From an uncultured bacterium (GTDB lineage Bacteria > Cyanobacteriota > Vampirovibrionia > Gastranaerophilales > JAILCC01), in assembly GCA_949283935.1 (NCBI GenBank), contig CASDUJ010000009.1, forward strand, positions 1 through 64,000: a DNA stretch of 64,000 nucleotides, in the 5' to 3' direction. Shown here one piece after another: positions 46,246 through 54,574 of this stretch. Within the stretch, counting starts at the first letter, position 1; every line of letters starts with the position of its first letter. A program made the translations under genes and the position numbers. The notes below the pieces were generated by a model. The model did not search any database, was not told the DNA's origin, and saw only the letters and a program-made list of their open reading frames with translations.

Positions 46246-48234
46246 GTGAGTACTGAGACATTGGAAGAATTAACATTAAGTGAAAATGGATTGAAAGTTT
46301 TAGAAAAAAGATATTTGAAAAGAGATAAAAATGGAAATCCTGTAGAAACACCCAAAGAATTATTTTACAGAGTTGCTTCAACTTTAGCAAATGCTGATAT
46401 GAAATATGGGAAAAGTGAAGCTGAAGCGGCGGAATTAACTAAGAAATTTTATAGTTGTATAGCACAAAGATATTTTATGCCAAACAGTCCTACATTGATG
46501 AATGCTGGAAGAGAGCTTGGGCAATTAGCAGCTTGTTTTGTTCTTCCTGTAGAAGATTCACTTGAAGATATTTTTGAAACAATTAAAAATACTGCTTTAA
46601 TTCATAAAAGTGGCGGAGGAACAGGTTTTAATTTTTCACATTTAAGACCCAAAAATGATGTTGTAAAAACTACTATGGGTGTTTCTTCTGGCCCCATATC
46701 ATTTATGGAAGTTTTTAATGCTGCTACAGAAGCTATTAAACAAGGCGGAACCAGACGTGGTGCAAACATGGGAATATTAAGGGTTGATCATCCAGATATT
46801 TTAGAATTTATTGATGCTAAGTTTGATGGTTCTAAGTTAAATAATTTTAATATTTCTGTAGGTATAACAAATAAATTTATGGATGCAGTTTTAAATGGTG
46901 AAGATTATGAACTTATTCACCCAAAAACGAAAGAGCCTGTAAAAAAATTAAATGCCAAAGAAGTTTTTGATATTATAGTAGATCATGCTTGGCGTAATGG
47001 TGAACCTGGAATTATCTTTTTAGATAAAATGAATGCAGATAATCCAACTCCACTTTTAGGACCTATAGAATCTACTAATCCTTGTGGAGAAGTTCCATTA
47101 CTTCCTTATGAAGCTTGCAATTTAGGTTCTATAAATTTAAGCAGATTTGTTGAAGAAAAAAATGGTAATTTAACTATTAATTGGGAAAAACTTGCAGAAG
47201 TTACAAGATTAGCTATTCATTTTCTTGATAATGTCATAACAATAAATAACTATCCATTACCTAAAATTGCCCAAATGGTTACTTCAAACAGAAAAATAGG
47301 TTTAGGAGTTATGGGTTGGGCAGATATGCTAATGATGCTCAATATTCCTTATGATAGTGAAGAAGGTACCAACTTAGCTTCGCAAATTATGGAATTTATT
47401 GATTATCATTCAAAAATTGAATCTATTGAACTTGCCAAAGAGAGAGGAAGATTTGCTTCTTTTTCGGGAAGTATTTATGATGGACAAAATTTCTTGTTCA
47501 ACAAATACAAGAACAAATCTGCAGGAATGATTTCAGATGAGCAATGGGCTGATTTGGATAAACAAATAGCACAATATGGTATTCGTAATGCTACTACTAC
47601 TTGTATTGCTCCTACTGGCACAATTAGTATGATTGCCAGTACATCAGGTGGGGTTGAACCTTTATTTGGGCTTGTTTTTCTACGTAATGTAATGGATGGA
47701 ACTCTTATGTATGAAGTTAATCCTATTTTTGAGAAACTTGCCAAAGAAAGAGGTTTTTATTCAGAAGAATTAATGGCCAAAATCTCTGAAAAAGGTACTG
47801 TACATGGAATTGATGGGGTTCCTGAAGATGTTCAAAGGGTTTTTGTTACAGCTCATGATGTATCTCCTGAATGGCATGTAAAAATGCAAGCTGCTTTTCA
47901 ACTTCACACAGATAATGCTGTTTCTAAAACAGTTAATTTTGAGGAAAATGCTTCAAGAGAAGACATAGAGAAAACTTATTATTTAGCTTACAAATCTAAT
48001 TTAAAAGGAATAACTGTTTATCGAAATAACAGCAGGATATTTCAGCCAATGAATATAGAAAAAAAAGAAACTCCAAAAGAGGAAATAAAAAAAGAAGAAA
48101 CAAAAATGCAAGAACCTCAAACTCAATATGCAGGTGAATTAAAAGTAAAAATATGTCCTGAATGTGGAACTAAGATAGAATATTCAGAAGGTTGTTTTAT
48201 TTGTTTGAATTGCGGTTATTCAGGGTGTAGTTAA
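46246..48234 (+). CDS. nrdJ: Adenosylcobalamin-dependent (class II) ribonucleotide reductase
   Basis: Reduces ribonucleotides without oxygen, using B12. The 662 residues show GGGTGFNFSHLRP, KQGGTRRGANMG, NPCGEVPLLPYEACNLGSI with active-site Cys/Glu, APTGTISMIASTSGGVEP and a Lys/Glu linker leading to a Cys-rich end (KICPECGTKIEYSEGCFI). That tail both recycles the active-site disulfide and resembles a zinc ribbon. Start GTG with GGAGGGGG upstream. An extended -10 (TGATAGAAT) lies near 46200. No cobalamin riboswitch is visible in the 125-base leader. Confidence 0.95.
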   Translation: MSTETLEELTLSENGLKVLEKRYLKRDKNGNPVETPKELFYRVASTLANADMKYGKSEAEAAELTKKFYSCIAQRYFMPNSPTLMNAGRELGQLAACFVLPVEDSLEDIFETIKNTALIHKSGGGTGFNFSHLRPKNDVVKTTMGVSSGPISFMEVFNAATEAIKQGGTRRGANMGILRVDHPDILEFIDAKFDGSKLNNFNISVGITNKFMDAVLNGEDYELIHPKTKEPVKKLNAKEVFDIIVDHAWRNGEPGIIFLDKMNADNPTPLLGPIESTNPCGEVPLLPYEACNLGSINLSRFVEEKNGNLTINWEKLAEVTRLAIHFLDNVITINNYPLPKIAQMVTSNRKIGLGVMGWADMLMMLNIPYDSEEGTNLASQIMEFIDYHSKIESIELAKERGRFASFSGSIYDGQNFLFNKYKNKSAGMISDEQWADLDKQIAQYGIRNATTTCIAPTGTISMIASTSGGVEPLFGLVFLRNVMDGTLMYEVNPIFEKLAKERGFYSEELMAKISEKGTVHGIDGVPEDVQRVFVTAHDVSPEWHVKMQAAFQLHTDNAVSKTVNFEENASREDIEKTYYLAYKSNLKGITVYRNNSRIFQPMNIEKKETPKEEIKKEETKMQEPQTQYAGELKVKICPECGTKIEYSEGCFICLNCGYSGCS

Positions 48235-48253
48235 AAAACTAATAAAAATTTTG

Positions 48254-48287
48254 AAAATGCGGTGTTATAGCGTCGCATTTTTTTATT
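48254..48287 (+). terminator. Terminator of nrdJ
   Basis: AAAATGCG pairs with CGCATTTT, with further GUGU/GCGU wobble pairs around a TATA loop, followed by a run of Ts from 48278. Confidence 0.8.
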
Positions 48288-48363
48288 TTGATTGTTCTTA
48301 TTATCTTGAATTAAAAAAATTTTGTATTATTATAAATTCTGTTTTTATCTATAATTTTGGACT

Positions 48364-48657
48364 ATGAGAAAAATTTTCGTAATAATTTTTACTTTATTAT
48401 GTTCTAATTATGTATTAGCTCATAATGATGAAAATGTTTTCATAGAAGCTATGGTTACCAAAAACATTATAAGCGATGAAGTTGTTGTGTATAATTTATC
48501 AAATGCTAAATTACATGCAGCTAGTTGTGAATGGGCAGAAAAATGTACCAAAAATTGTATTTATATTAATAAAAGTGAACTTGAAAAAATTTTTTATATT
48601 CCTTGTTTAGTATGTGGAGGAGATATTTGGAAAATTTATAATAAAGAAGATAAATAG
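48364..48657 (+). CDS. Small secreted protein with possible zinc-binding C3H-type module
   Basis: 97 residues. A signal peptide runs to about residue 19 (KIFVIIFTLLCSNYVLA, cut after LAH). The mature part has HAASC near 51-55 and CxxC in PCLVCGG near 83-89, with extra CTKNC; this spacing (H-x3-C ... C-x2-C) resembles the zinc module found in Ada-type and nuclease-linked domains. It is the only gene between nrdJ and the M16 gene and has a TATAAT close to its ATG at 48350-48355, leaving almost no leader. Confidence 0.6.
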   Translation: MRKIFVIIFTLLCSNYVLAHNDENVFIEAMVTKNIISDEVVVYNLSNAKLHAASCEWAEKCTKNCIYINKSELEKIFYIPCLVCGGDIWKIYNKEDK

Positions 48658-48717
48658 TTTATCAATGTGAATTTTTATTGTAAACTGTTTTTGTGAGGAA
48701 TTTATTAAGGTTAAGTT

Positions 48718-49956
48718 ATGGAAAAATTGTTTAATCTTTCTAATGGTTTAAAAATTGTCTACCAAAAAAGTTTAAATACTCCCAGAACAGCCATAAATTT
48801 TTTTATAAAATCAGGAGTAATTGATGAAAAAAAGGCTGGAGAAACTTCTATAATTACAAAACTTCTTTTACAAGGAACAAAAAATTTTAGTGCAAAAGAA
48901 CTTGCTGACAAAATTGATTTTTATGCAATAGATTTTATAACAGATGTAAAACAAGATTATATAAAAATAAAAGCAGTATTTTTAAACGATGATATAGAAA
49001 ATGCTCTTGCAATAATGAGTGATGTTATTTTGAATTCAACATTTGAAAATTTTGAAAAAGAAGTTAACAAATTAAAAGGTGAAATATTATCTGATTTAGA
49101 TTCAGCAAAAACAAAAGCTTTTGACAATTTGGTAAAAACTTTGTATGAAAATCATCCTTACGGAAATTCTTATACAAAAGTTCTTGAGGAAATTGATAGT
49201 ATTTCAAAAGAAGATATCAAGGAATTATATTTTTCGAATTTGTATGCTCAGAATATAGTAATAAGCATAGTAGGAGATATTGAGGAAAGTGAAATTTATA
49301 ATTTAATGGAAAAATATTTTTCTCAAATTCCACATTTAGCAGAAAAAAAACAAACAAAGATAGATATACCTTGTTTAAATACAAGGCGAATCACATCAAT
49401 AAAAAAAGATGATGTGGCACAAGCGCAAATTTTGAAGGCGTGGATTGTACCTGGGATAAAAAATGCAGATATACCTGCGTTAATGGTGCTAAATTCTATT
49501 TTGGGCGGATGCGGATTAAGTTCAAGGCTTTTTCTTGAATTAAGGGAAAAAAGGGGGTTGGCTTATGTAGTTAGAAGTAGTCTTGATGTAATGGAAGATG
49601 CGTCTACTTTTTGGCTTTACATAGCCACAGAACCTAAGAATATAAAAACTGCACTATCCGGATTTGCTGACGAAGTAAACAAATTGAGAAATTGTTTTGT
49701 AAGTGAAGAAGAATTAAAAAGTGCAAAAAATAATATTTTGGGGAAACGAGCATTTTTACATGAAACAAATGCTCAAAGGTCTCATTATTTAGGATATTAT
49801 GAATTAACTGGACTTGGTGCTTCATATGACAAAGAGATTGAAAACAAGATTCTTGTTGTAAGTAAAGAAGATGTGAAAAATGTTGCTCAAAAATATTTAA
49901 ACGATAACTATGTTATTTCACTATTAGCACCTTCAAAATTTATTGAAAAGGAGTAA
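48718..49956 (+). CDS. M16 (pitrilysin-like) peptidase homologue lacking the HxxEH motif
   Basis: 412 residues, two M16 half-domains. The strand-helix where HxxEH lies reads SIITK at about 44-48, so both His and the Glu are gone, and no zinc enzyme is likely from this chain. The second domain keeps GGCGLSSRLFLELREKRGLA followed by Y (about 263-283), the R/Y pair of the non-catalytic partner of heterodimeric M16B enzymes. It would need a catalytic partner, which is not in the window. No signal peptide is seen, and the next gene starts two bases after its stop. Confidence 0.9.
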   Translation: MEKLFNLSNGLKIVYQKSLNTPRTAINFFIKSGVIDEKKAGETSIITKLLLQGTKNFSAKELADKIDFYAIDFITDVKQDYIKIKAVFLNDDIENALAIMSDVILNSTFENFEKEVNKLKGEILSDLDSAKTKAFDNLVKTLYENHPYGNSYTKVLEEIDSISKEDIKELYFSNLYAQNIVISIVGDIEESEIYNLMEKYFSQIPHLAEKKQTKIDIPCLNTRRITSIKKDDVAQAQILKAWIVPGIKNADIPALMVLNSILGGCGLSSRLFLELREKRGLAYVVRSSLDVMEDASTFWLYIATEPKNIKTALSGFADEVNKLRNCFVSEEELKSAKNNILGKRAFLHETNAQRSHYLGYYELTGLGASYDKEIENKILVVSKEDVKNVAQKYLNDNYVISLLAPSKFIEKE

Positions 49957-49958
49957 AA

Positions 49959-50570
49959 ATGAAAAAAATTATAGTATTAATATTTTTGCTTTCAATTTTT
50001 TGCGGACTAAATTTTTCTGTTTTAGCTACGGAAAAAATAGAAGGTTCTACAAGTTTTACATGGGACAAATTAACTCAAACTGAAAGAGATACTGATATTC
50101 AGACGATACGAAAGAAAATTTTTACCGGAAATGTTGTTTATAGTTACGATAAAGATGTTTTCGAGAAAAAATATGCTGATTTTAAAAAAGATTATAATTA
50201 TAAAGAAAATATGATTTATGCAAAAATTGGTTTTAATAATCTTGAAGATAGAATAATAGTTCCTTTTTATTGGAAAAAATTGTTGTATGGATACGGAATA
50301 ATTTATAAGAAGGATTTAAAACATTGTTATTATTACACGGCTTTGGGGAGTTTATTTACCATAGAAATTTTTGAGCGAAACTACGATAAATATCCTGTAG
50401 TTTCTTACCAATACAACAAAAAAGGCAGGTTAACTTCAGGAGTTTATAGTTTAAGCGATTTCGACGAATATATGTATAATCCTTCTGGGATTTTTTTGGG
50501 CAGATGGTACAAAGAAAATTATTACAATGCAAAAGGTAAAATTGTAATGAGTAGAATTTTGCCTGAATAA
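49959..50570 (+). CDS. Hypothetical secreted protein
   Basis: 203 residues with a signal peptide (KKIIVLIFLLSIFCGLNF, likely cut near VLA-TE at 24). The mature part is beta-rich and repeats a Tyr/Gly turn pattern (VVSYQYNKKGRLTSGVYSL, FLGRWYKENYYNAKGK) reminiscent of short YD/MORN-like strands, but I can assign no family. It starts two bases after the M16 homologue, with GGAG inside that gene, so the two are co-expressed and possibly function together at the envelope. Confidence 0.75.
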   Translation: MKKIIVLIFLLSIFCGLNFSVLATEKIEGSTSFTWDKLTQTERDTDIQTIRKKIFTGNVVYSYDKDVFEKKYADFKKDYNYKENMIYAKIGFNNLEDRIIVPFYWKKLLYGYGIIYKKDLKHCYYYTALGSLFTIEIFERNYDKYPVVSYQYNKKGRLTSGVYSLSDFDEYMYNPSGIFLGRWYKENYYNAKGKIVMSRILPE

Positions 50571-50590
50571 AAATACTCCATATAATATAC

Positions 50591-50620
50591 TTGTCAAAGT
50601 CACGTTATTGTTGATATACT
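50591..50620 (+). promoter_or_regulatory. Promoter of the sigma/UPF0173/WYL operon
   Basis: TTGTCA (50591-50596), 18 bases, TATACT (50615-50620). The first gene starts at 50652, giving a leader of about 25 bases. Confidence 0.6.
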
Positions 50621-50651
50621 ATAGAAGAGCTTTCGGGTAGGAATTTGCAAA

Positions 50652-51203
50652 TTGGTTATAACGCAAGAATATAAAAATATTATAGAAAAAATGGTTACTT
50701 CTAACAAACGTTTCCAAGGTAATGAAGATTTGTTTGAAGATTTTTGTTCGGAAGCTTTGGAGCGTTGTTTGTTTCTTTTAAAGAAAACAGATGAAATAGA
50801 AAGAGTTCAAAATTATTTGAATAAAATAATTTCTACTGCAATAATTAGTGTTTTAAAGTCATCAGGAAGAATTACAAGAAATGCGGGTGGTTATAAAAAT
50901 ATTGCAAGAAGCTCTGTTTCTATAGAAAATCCTTTAGATGATGGATTCTTAGACATAAAAGATCCTACTATTAGTTTTACAGAAAAAATAATAGAGCAAG
51001 AAACTTTGCAAGAGATTTATGATTTGGTATTAAAATTTGACCAAGAATATCCTCAGGAAAATTTTTACAAATTATTTTATATGAAATATATACAAGCAAA
51101 AAAACAAAAAGAAATTGCAGATTATCTTGGTATAAGTCAAGGAGAGGTAAGTAAAAGGCTTTTTGCTTTAATGCAAAAGATTAATACCGTTATAAATTTG
51201 TAG
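50652..51203 (+). CDS. Sigma-70-like protein
   Basis: 183 residues with sigma-like arrangement: a region-2-like part (LFEDFCSEALERCLFLLKK, then NYLNKIISTAIISVLKSSGR), a loose middle, and a region-4 helix-turn-helix at the C terminus (KEIADYLGISQGEVSKRLFA). Basic region 2.4 features are weak, so it may be a divergent ECF factor or an accessory regulator. The start appears to be TTG at 50652; ATG at 50691 has no ribosome-binding site. Next comes the UPF0173 gene after 8 bases. Confidence 0.7.
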   Translation: MVITQEYKNIIEKMVTSNKRFQGNEDLFEDFCSEALERCLFLLKKTDEIERVQNYLNKIISTAIISVLKSSGRITRNAGGYKNIARSSVSIENPLDDGFLDIKDPTISFTEKIIEQETLQEIYDLVLKFDQEYPQENFYKLFYMKYIQAKKQKEIADYLGISQGEVSKRLFALMQKINTVINL

Positions 51204-51211
51204 GAGGCAAA

Positions 51212-51901
51212 ATGACTTTAGAAATAAAATATTTAGGCCACAGTGCATTTCAATTTAAAGTAGCAGGTAAAGAAATACTTGTAGATCCTTTTTTGTCTCA
51301 AAGTCCTTGGTATCAAGGAGATTTGTCAGAATTTGTTCCTGAACATATTTTTGTTACTCACGCTCATAGTGATCATTTAGGTGATGCTATTGAAATTTCT
51401 AAGCGAACTGGAGCCATTATTCATACTATTTTTGAACTTGCTACATATTGTGCAAGTAAAGGGGCTAAAGTAAATCCTGTAAATGTGGGGGGAAGATTAG
51501 AATTTGAGTGGGGTATTGTTACTTTTATGAGTGCTGCCCATTCAAGCACAACCTTTGACGGTGTAAATGGTGGAGTTGCTTCATCCATTATGTTTAGATT
51601 CAAAGACAAAAGAGTTTTTCATGCGGGTGATACGGCATTAACGGCTGATTTAAAAATGATAGGAGAAGTTTACAAGCCAGAAATAGTCTTGCTTCCTATA
51701 GGCGGACATTATACTATGGGAATAAAAGAGGCGGTTTTAGCTGCAAAATGGTTAAATGCTAAACAATGTATTCCTATGCATTATAATACTTTTCCTCAAA
51801 TTGCTGTAGATATTAATGATTTTAGAACATTATTAGAAAGTGAAAGTATGATAAAACCGTTAATTCTTAAACCCGGAGAAGTTGTTGCACATAAAATTTA
51901 A
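51212..51901 (+). CDS. Metal-dependent hydrolase, UPF0173 (metallo-beta-lactamase fold)
   Basis: 229 residues. Core motifs: KYLGHSAFQFK, VTHAHSDHLGDA, SAAHSSTTF, VFHAGDTALT and PMHYNTFPQI, which supply the metal ligands of the UPF0173 family, a widespread but uncharacterised MBL subfamily. TAGGAGG stands before the ATG. It sits between the sigma-like protein and two WYL regulators, suggesting a house-keeping enzyme packed into a regulatory operon or an effector of the pathway sensed. Confidence 0.9.
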   Translation: MTLEIKYLGHSAFQFKVAGKEILVDPFLSQSPWYQGDLSEFVPEHIFVTHAHSDHLGDAIEISKRTGAIIHTIFELATYCASKGAKVNPVNVGGRLEFEWGIVTFMSAAHSSTTFDGVNGGVASSIMFRFKDKRVFHAGDTALTADLKMIGEVYKPEIVLLPIGGHYTMGIKEAVLAAKWLNAKQCIPMHYNTFPQIAVDINDFRTLLESESMIKPLILKPGEVVAHKI

Positions 51902-51909
51902 GAAATAAT

Positions 51910-52794
51910 ATGATAAATAGAACTAATATAGTAAATTCTGGTGCGAGAGTTTTCCGTATTTTGCAGAAGCTTTTTGTGGAAGATTGTACAAAAAAAGAAT
52001 TACTCAATGGATTTTCAGAAGATTCATTGGCTATATATTTAAATACTTTGAAAAAACTAGGGATTAAAATTACTTTTCCTAACCGAGGTTGTCCTTATTA
52101 TTCTTTGCGAGAGGGAATGAATTTTATTAATTTTAATGATGAAGATATAAAACTTCTTTCTGAAATTAAAGGTCTATTGGCCCTAAAAGCTTCTTACCAA
52201 GATATTGTAAATTTTAATATTTTACTTTTAAAATTAGCTAAATACACAAATCAATATTATGCAGAAAAGATGTTGGCTGTAATTAATCAAAAACCATTTG
52301 GGATAGAATTACACGATACAATATTTGATTTGCAAAATTGTATAAGAGAAAAACATCCACTTTTGATTACATACAATTCACCAAATTCTAGTATAAATTA
52401 TTTTAAAGTTTTGCCTAAATTTTTAAAACTTGAAAATGGTAAAATATATTTGTGGTGTGATGACAATTCTCTGAAAGAATCTAGGTATTTGAGGTTAGAT
52501 AGAATTATAAATTTTAAAATATTGGATGAATTTTACGAAACTATTTTAGTAAATAATTACGCAATTTGTGAATTTATTAATTTTAATGGATTATTTTTTG
52601 AGCCAGAAATTAATTGTAAAATTTTAGAGCAAAGTGAGGATAAGCTTATAGTAAAATTTTATTTTGAAAATCAATTTGAATTCATTCAAAAAATTTTTAG
52701 CTATGGAATAGATTGTAAAATACTTGAACCTTTTGAGTTGAAGGAAAAATTTAAGCAAAAAATATTAATGATAAAGGAAATATATGGGAATTAA
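51910..52794 (+). CDS. WYL-domain transcriptional regulator (PafB/PafC-like), first copy
   Basis: 294 residues. An N-terminal helix-turn-helix (DCTKKELLNGFSEDSLAIYL) is followed by a helical linker and a WYL domain from about 138, KHPLLITYNSPNSSINYFKV, with KIYLWCDDNSLKESRYLRLD in place of the WYL core, and a C-terminal WCX-like domain. Members such as PafBC activate the DNA-damage response of actinobacteria and bind nucleic acid or small ligands through WYL. It ends 11 bases into the second WYL gene, so they form a heteromeric pair of PafBC type (inference). Confidence 0.82.
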   Translation: MINRTNIVNSGARVFRILQKLFVEDCTKKELLNGFSEDSLAIYLNTLKKLGIKITFPNRGCPYYSLREGMNFINFNDEDIKLLSEIKGLLALKASYQDIVNFNILLLKLAKYTNQYYAEKMLAVINQKPFGIELHDTIFDLQNCIREKHPLLITYNSPNSSINYFKVLPKFLKLENGKIYLWCDDNSLKESRYLRLDRIINFKILDEFYETILVNNYAICEFINFNGLFFEPEINCKILEQSEDKLIVKFYFENQFEFIQKIFSYGIDCKILEPFELKEKFKQKILMIKEIYGN

Positions 52795-53692
52795 CATAAA
52801 CCAAAGTGCATATTATTTTTTTCTATGTCTTGAGTTTGTTTTGTTCAAAAGAACTTTTTGTGTAGACGAAATAATTACTTATTTGGAAAACAAATATAAC
52901 ATTTTTTTGTTTAAAGAAACAATTTTAAAATATATAAGGACGCTAAAAACTCTTGGATTTGAATTTGAAAGAGTAAATAATAAAATGTATAAATTGAAAG
53001 AAGTTCCATTTAAAATTACAGCTGGAATAAATGAAGAAAAAATAATTCTTGAAATAATTGAAGCGCTAAGAAACTATCATGTTTCAAATAGTGGTTATGA
53101 CAAATACAATTTTCTTGAAAAACTTCAATTTTTTTTACCAAAAGATTTGAAGAAGATTTTTAACAGACGCTTAATTTTGTTAAATTATTTGGAACATAAA
53201 AATAATTATATGTTGAAGAATATAAAAAAATATTGTAAAGATGCACAAAGATTAAATATTACATATCTTAAAGATGGTAAAATTAAGCAAAAAGATTTAG
53301 TAGAACCTGCAGATATTTTTTTTACAAAGAAATCAATTTATTTAAAATGTTTTGATTTAAATCAGAAAACAAATATTTTGATAAATTTTGATTGGATTTT
53401 AGAGATAGTACAAACTCCTTTGAAAAATAAATATTTGTTTAAAAAGCAATTTGTAACTCTTAAATTTTCTTCAAAATTTGCTAAAGCATATACACTAAAA
53501 GAAGGTGAAGAAATTATCAAAAAAGGATTAGGCGAATTATATGTAAGAAGTTTTTATTATGACAAAACTTTATTTTTCAAAAATATTTTAAGGTATATGG
53601 AAAGTTGCGAAATAGTTTCTCCTGAAAACTTAAGGAAAGATTTTCAAAAATATGTAAAAGATTTATACCAAATATACTATTGCTATGAATAA
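52784..53692 (+). CDS. WYL-domain transcriptional regulator, second copy
   Basis: 302 residues with the same layout: helix-turn-helix (FCVDEIITYLENKYN, then TILKYIRTLKTLGF), a linker, and a WYL-like domain (QRLNITYLKDGKIKQKDLVE; SIYLKCFDLNQKTNILINFD) more degenerate than in the first copy. AAAGGAAATAT precedes the ATG inside the first gene, overlapping by 11 bases. Tandem, overlapping WYL genes suggest an obligate heterodimer. Confidence 0.78.
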   Translation: MGININQSAYYFFLCLEFVLFKRTFCVDEIITYLENKYNIFLFKETILKYIRTLKTLGFEFERVNNKMYKLKEVPFKITAGINEEKIILEIIEALRNYHVSNSGYDKYNFLEKLQFFLPKDLKKIFNRRLILLNYLEHKNNYMLKNIKKYCKDAQRLNITYLKDGKIKQKDLVEPADIFFTKKSIYLKCFDLNQKTNILINFDWILEIVQTPLKNKYLFKKQFVTLKFSSKFAKAYTLKEGEEIIKKGLGELYVRSFYYDKTLFFKNILRYMESCEIVSPENLRKDFQKYVKDLYQIYYCYE

Positions 53693-53797
53693 AAAAAATT
53701 GTTAAAATTTGTTAAATTACTAGCAAATTTTATATGTTTTAAGTTTTACTATACTAAAGAAAATTTTTTAACAGATTTATCTTAACAGGAGAGAAAT

Positions 53798-54154
53798 ATG
53801 ACTGACATAAGTAACAATTTGGGAGCTGAAAAAATTAAACAAATGCATAATTTAAATTCTGAGCGCAGTAAAGTTATTGCAGAAACTCCCCAAAATTATA
53901 CGAAAAAAGAAATTAATAATTTAGATAATGATCATTCAGTTTTGCTTGGTCGTTCAATGGTCAAAAAAATGGAAAAAGGACCAAATTTAAGTGGCGAGAC
54001 AGCCCAAAATATTAAGCAAGATCTTGCTGAATTATATGCTAATCCTGAATTGATTAAGCAAGCAGATGCATTGTTTGAAGCAGCTATACGTCGTGGATAT
54101 TCTTATAAAGAAGCTGCAGCAATAGCTAGAGAATTTGTAGATTTTCACAAGTAA
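53798..54154 (+). CDS. Hypothetical alpha-helical protein, 118 residues
   Basis: Not recognised. It is helical and charged, with a Ser/Asn-rich N terminus (MTDISNNLGAEKIKQMHN) and an Ala-rich C-terminal helix (LFEAAIRRGYSYKEAAAIA). A TATACT at 53750-53755 may serve as -10, and AGGAGAG precedes the ATG. The 3' end overlaps the convergent small gene by 10 bases. Confidence 0.7.
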   Translation: MTDISNNLGAEKIKQMHNLNSERSKVIAETPQNYTKKEINNLDNDHSVLLGRSMVKKMEKGPNLSGETAQNIKQDLAELYANPELIKQADALFEAAIRRGYSYKEAAAIAREFVDFHK

Positions 54155-54414
54155 AAAGTACCATAATTTAATTTTTGACATTTCATTGGTGAATATGCAT
54201 TATTAAGTTTTAATTTGTCAGTTTTTTTTAAAAACTCTTCGTTTGTATCTTTGTATAATATGTCTAAATATTTTGCTATTTCTGTATTTGAATCTTCTTT
54301 TTGAGGAAATATGTTTTTCCCTGTTAAAGATAAAGCAGTTTTTTGTTTGTTTGTGTAATTTGTTGGGTAGGATACAAAAATATTTTTAGAAAATAATGAA
54401 TTTATTCTTTCCAT
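54145..54414 (-). CDS. Hypothetical protein, 89 residues
   Basis: Not recognised. A perfect AAGGAGGT ribosome-binding site before the ATG (revealed on the minus strand at about 54419-54426) supports that this short gene is real. It is Lys/Asn-rich with no signal or membrane segment. It is oriented against 53798-54154, with the two 3' ends overlapping. Confidence 0.65.
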   Translation of the reverse strand: MERINSLFSKNIFVSYPTNYTNKQKTALSLTGKNIFPQKEDSNTEIAKYLDILYKDTNEEFLKKTDKLKLNNAYSPMKCQKLNYGTFYL

Positions 54415-54539
54415 TAATACCTCCTTGTTTTACTCAATTTTTTATTAATGATAAATATCGAAAAAACAACTTAATAAATAAATTATTTTAAATTTTAAAA
54501 ATTTTAAACAAATAGTTATTTTATTTTTTTCCCAAAATA

Positions 54540-54548
54540 TGTTATTCT
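54540..54548 (+). promoter_or_regulatory. Possible extended -10 of the nuo operon
   Basis: TG-T-TATTCT, with the -10 at 54543-54548, about 26 bases before the nuoA ATG; no good -35. The 160-base gap before nuoA is otherwise A+T-rich and featureless. Confidence 0.35.
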
Positions 54549-54574
54549 TAAATTTGCAACAGGGAGCATTTTGT

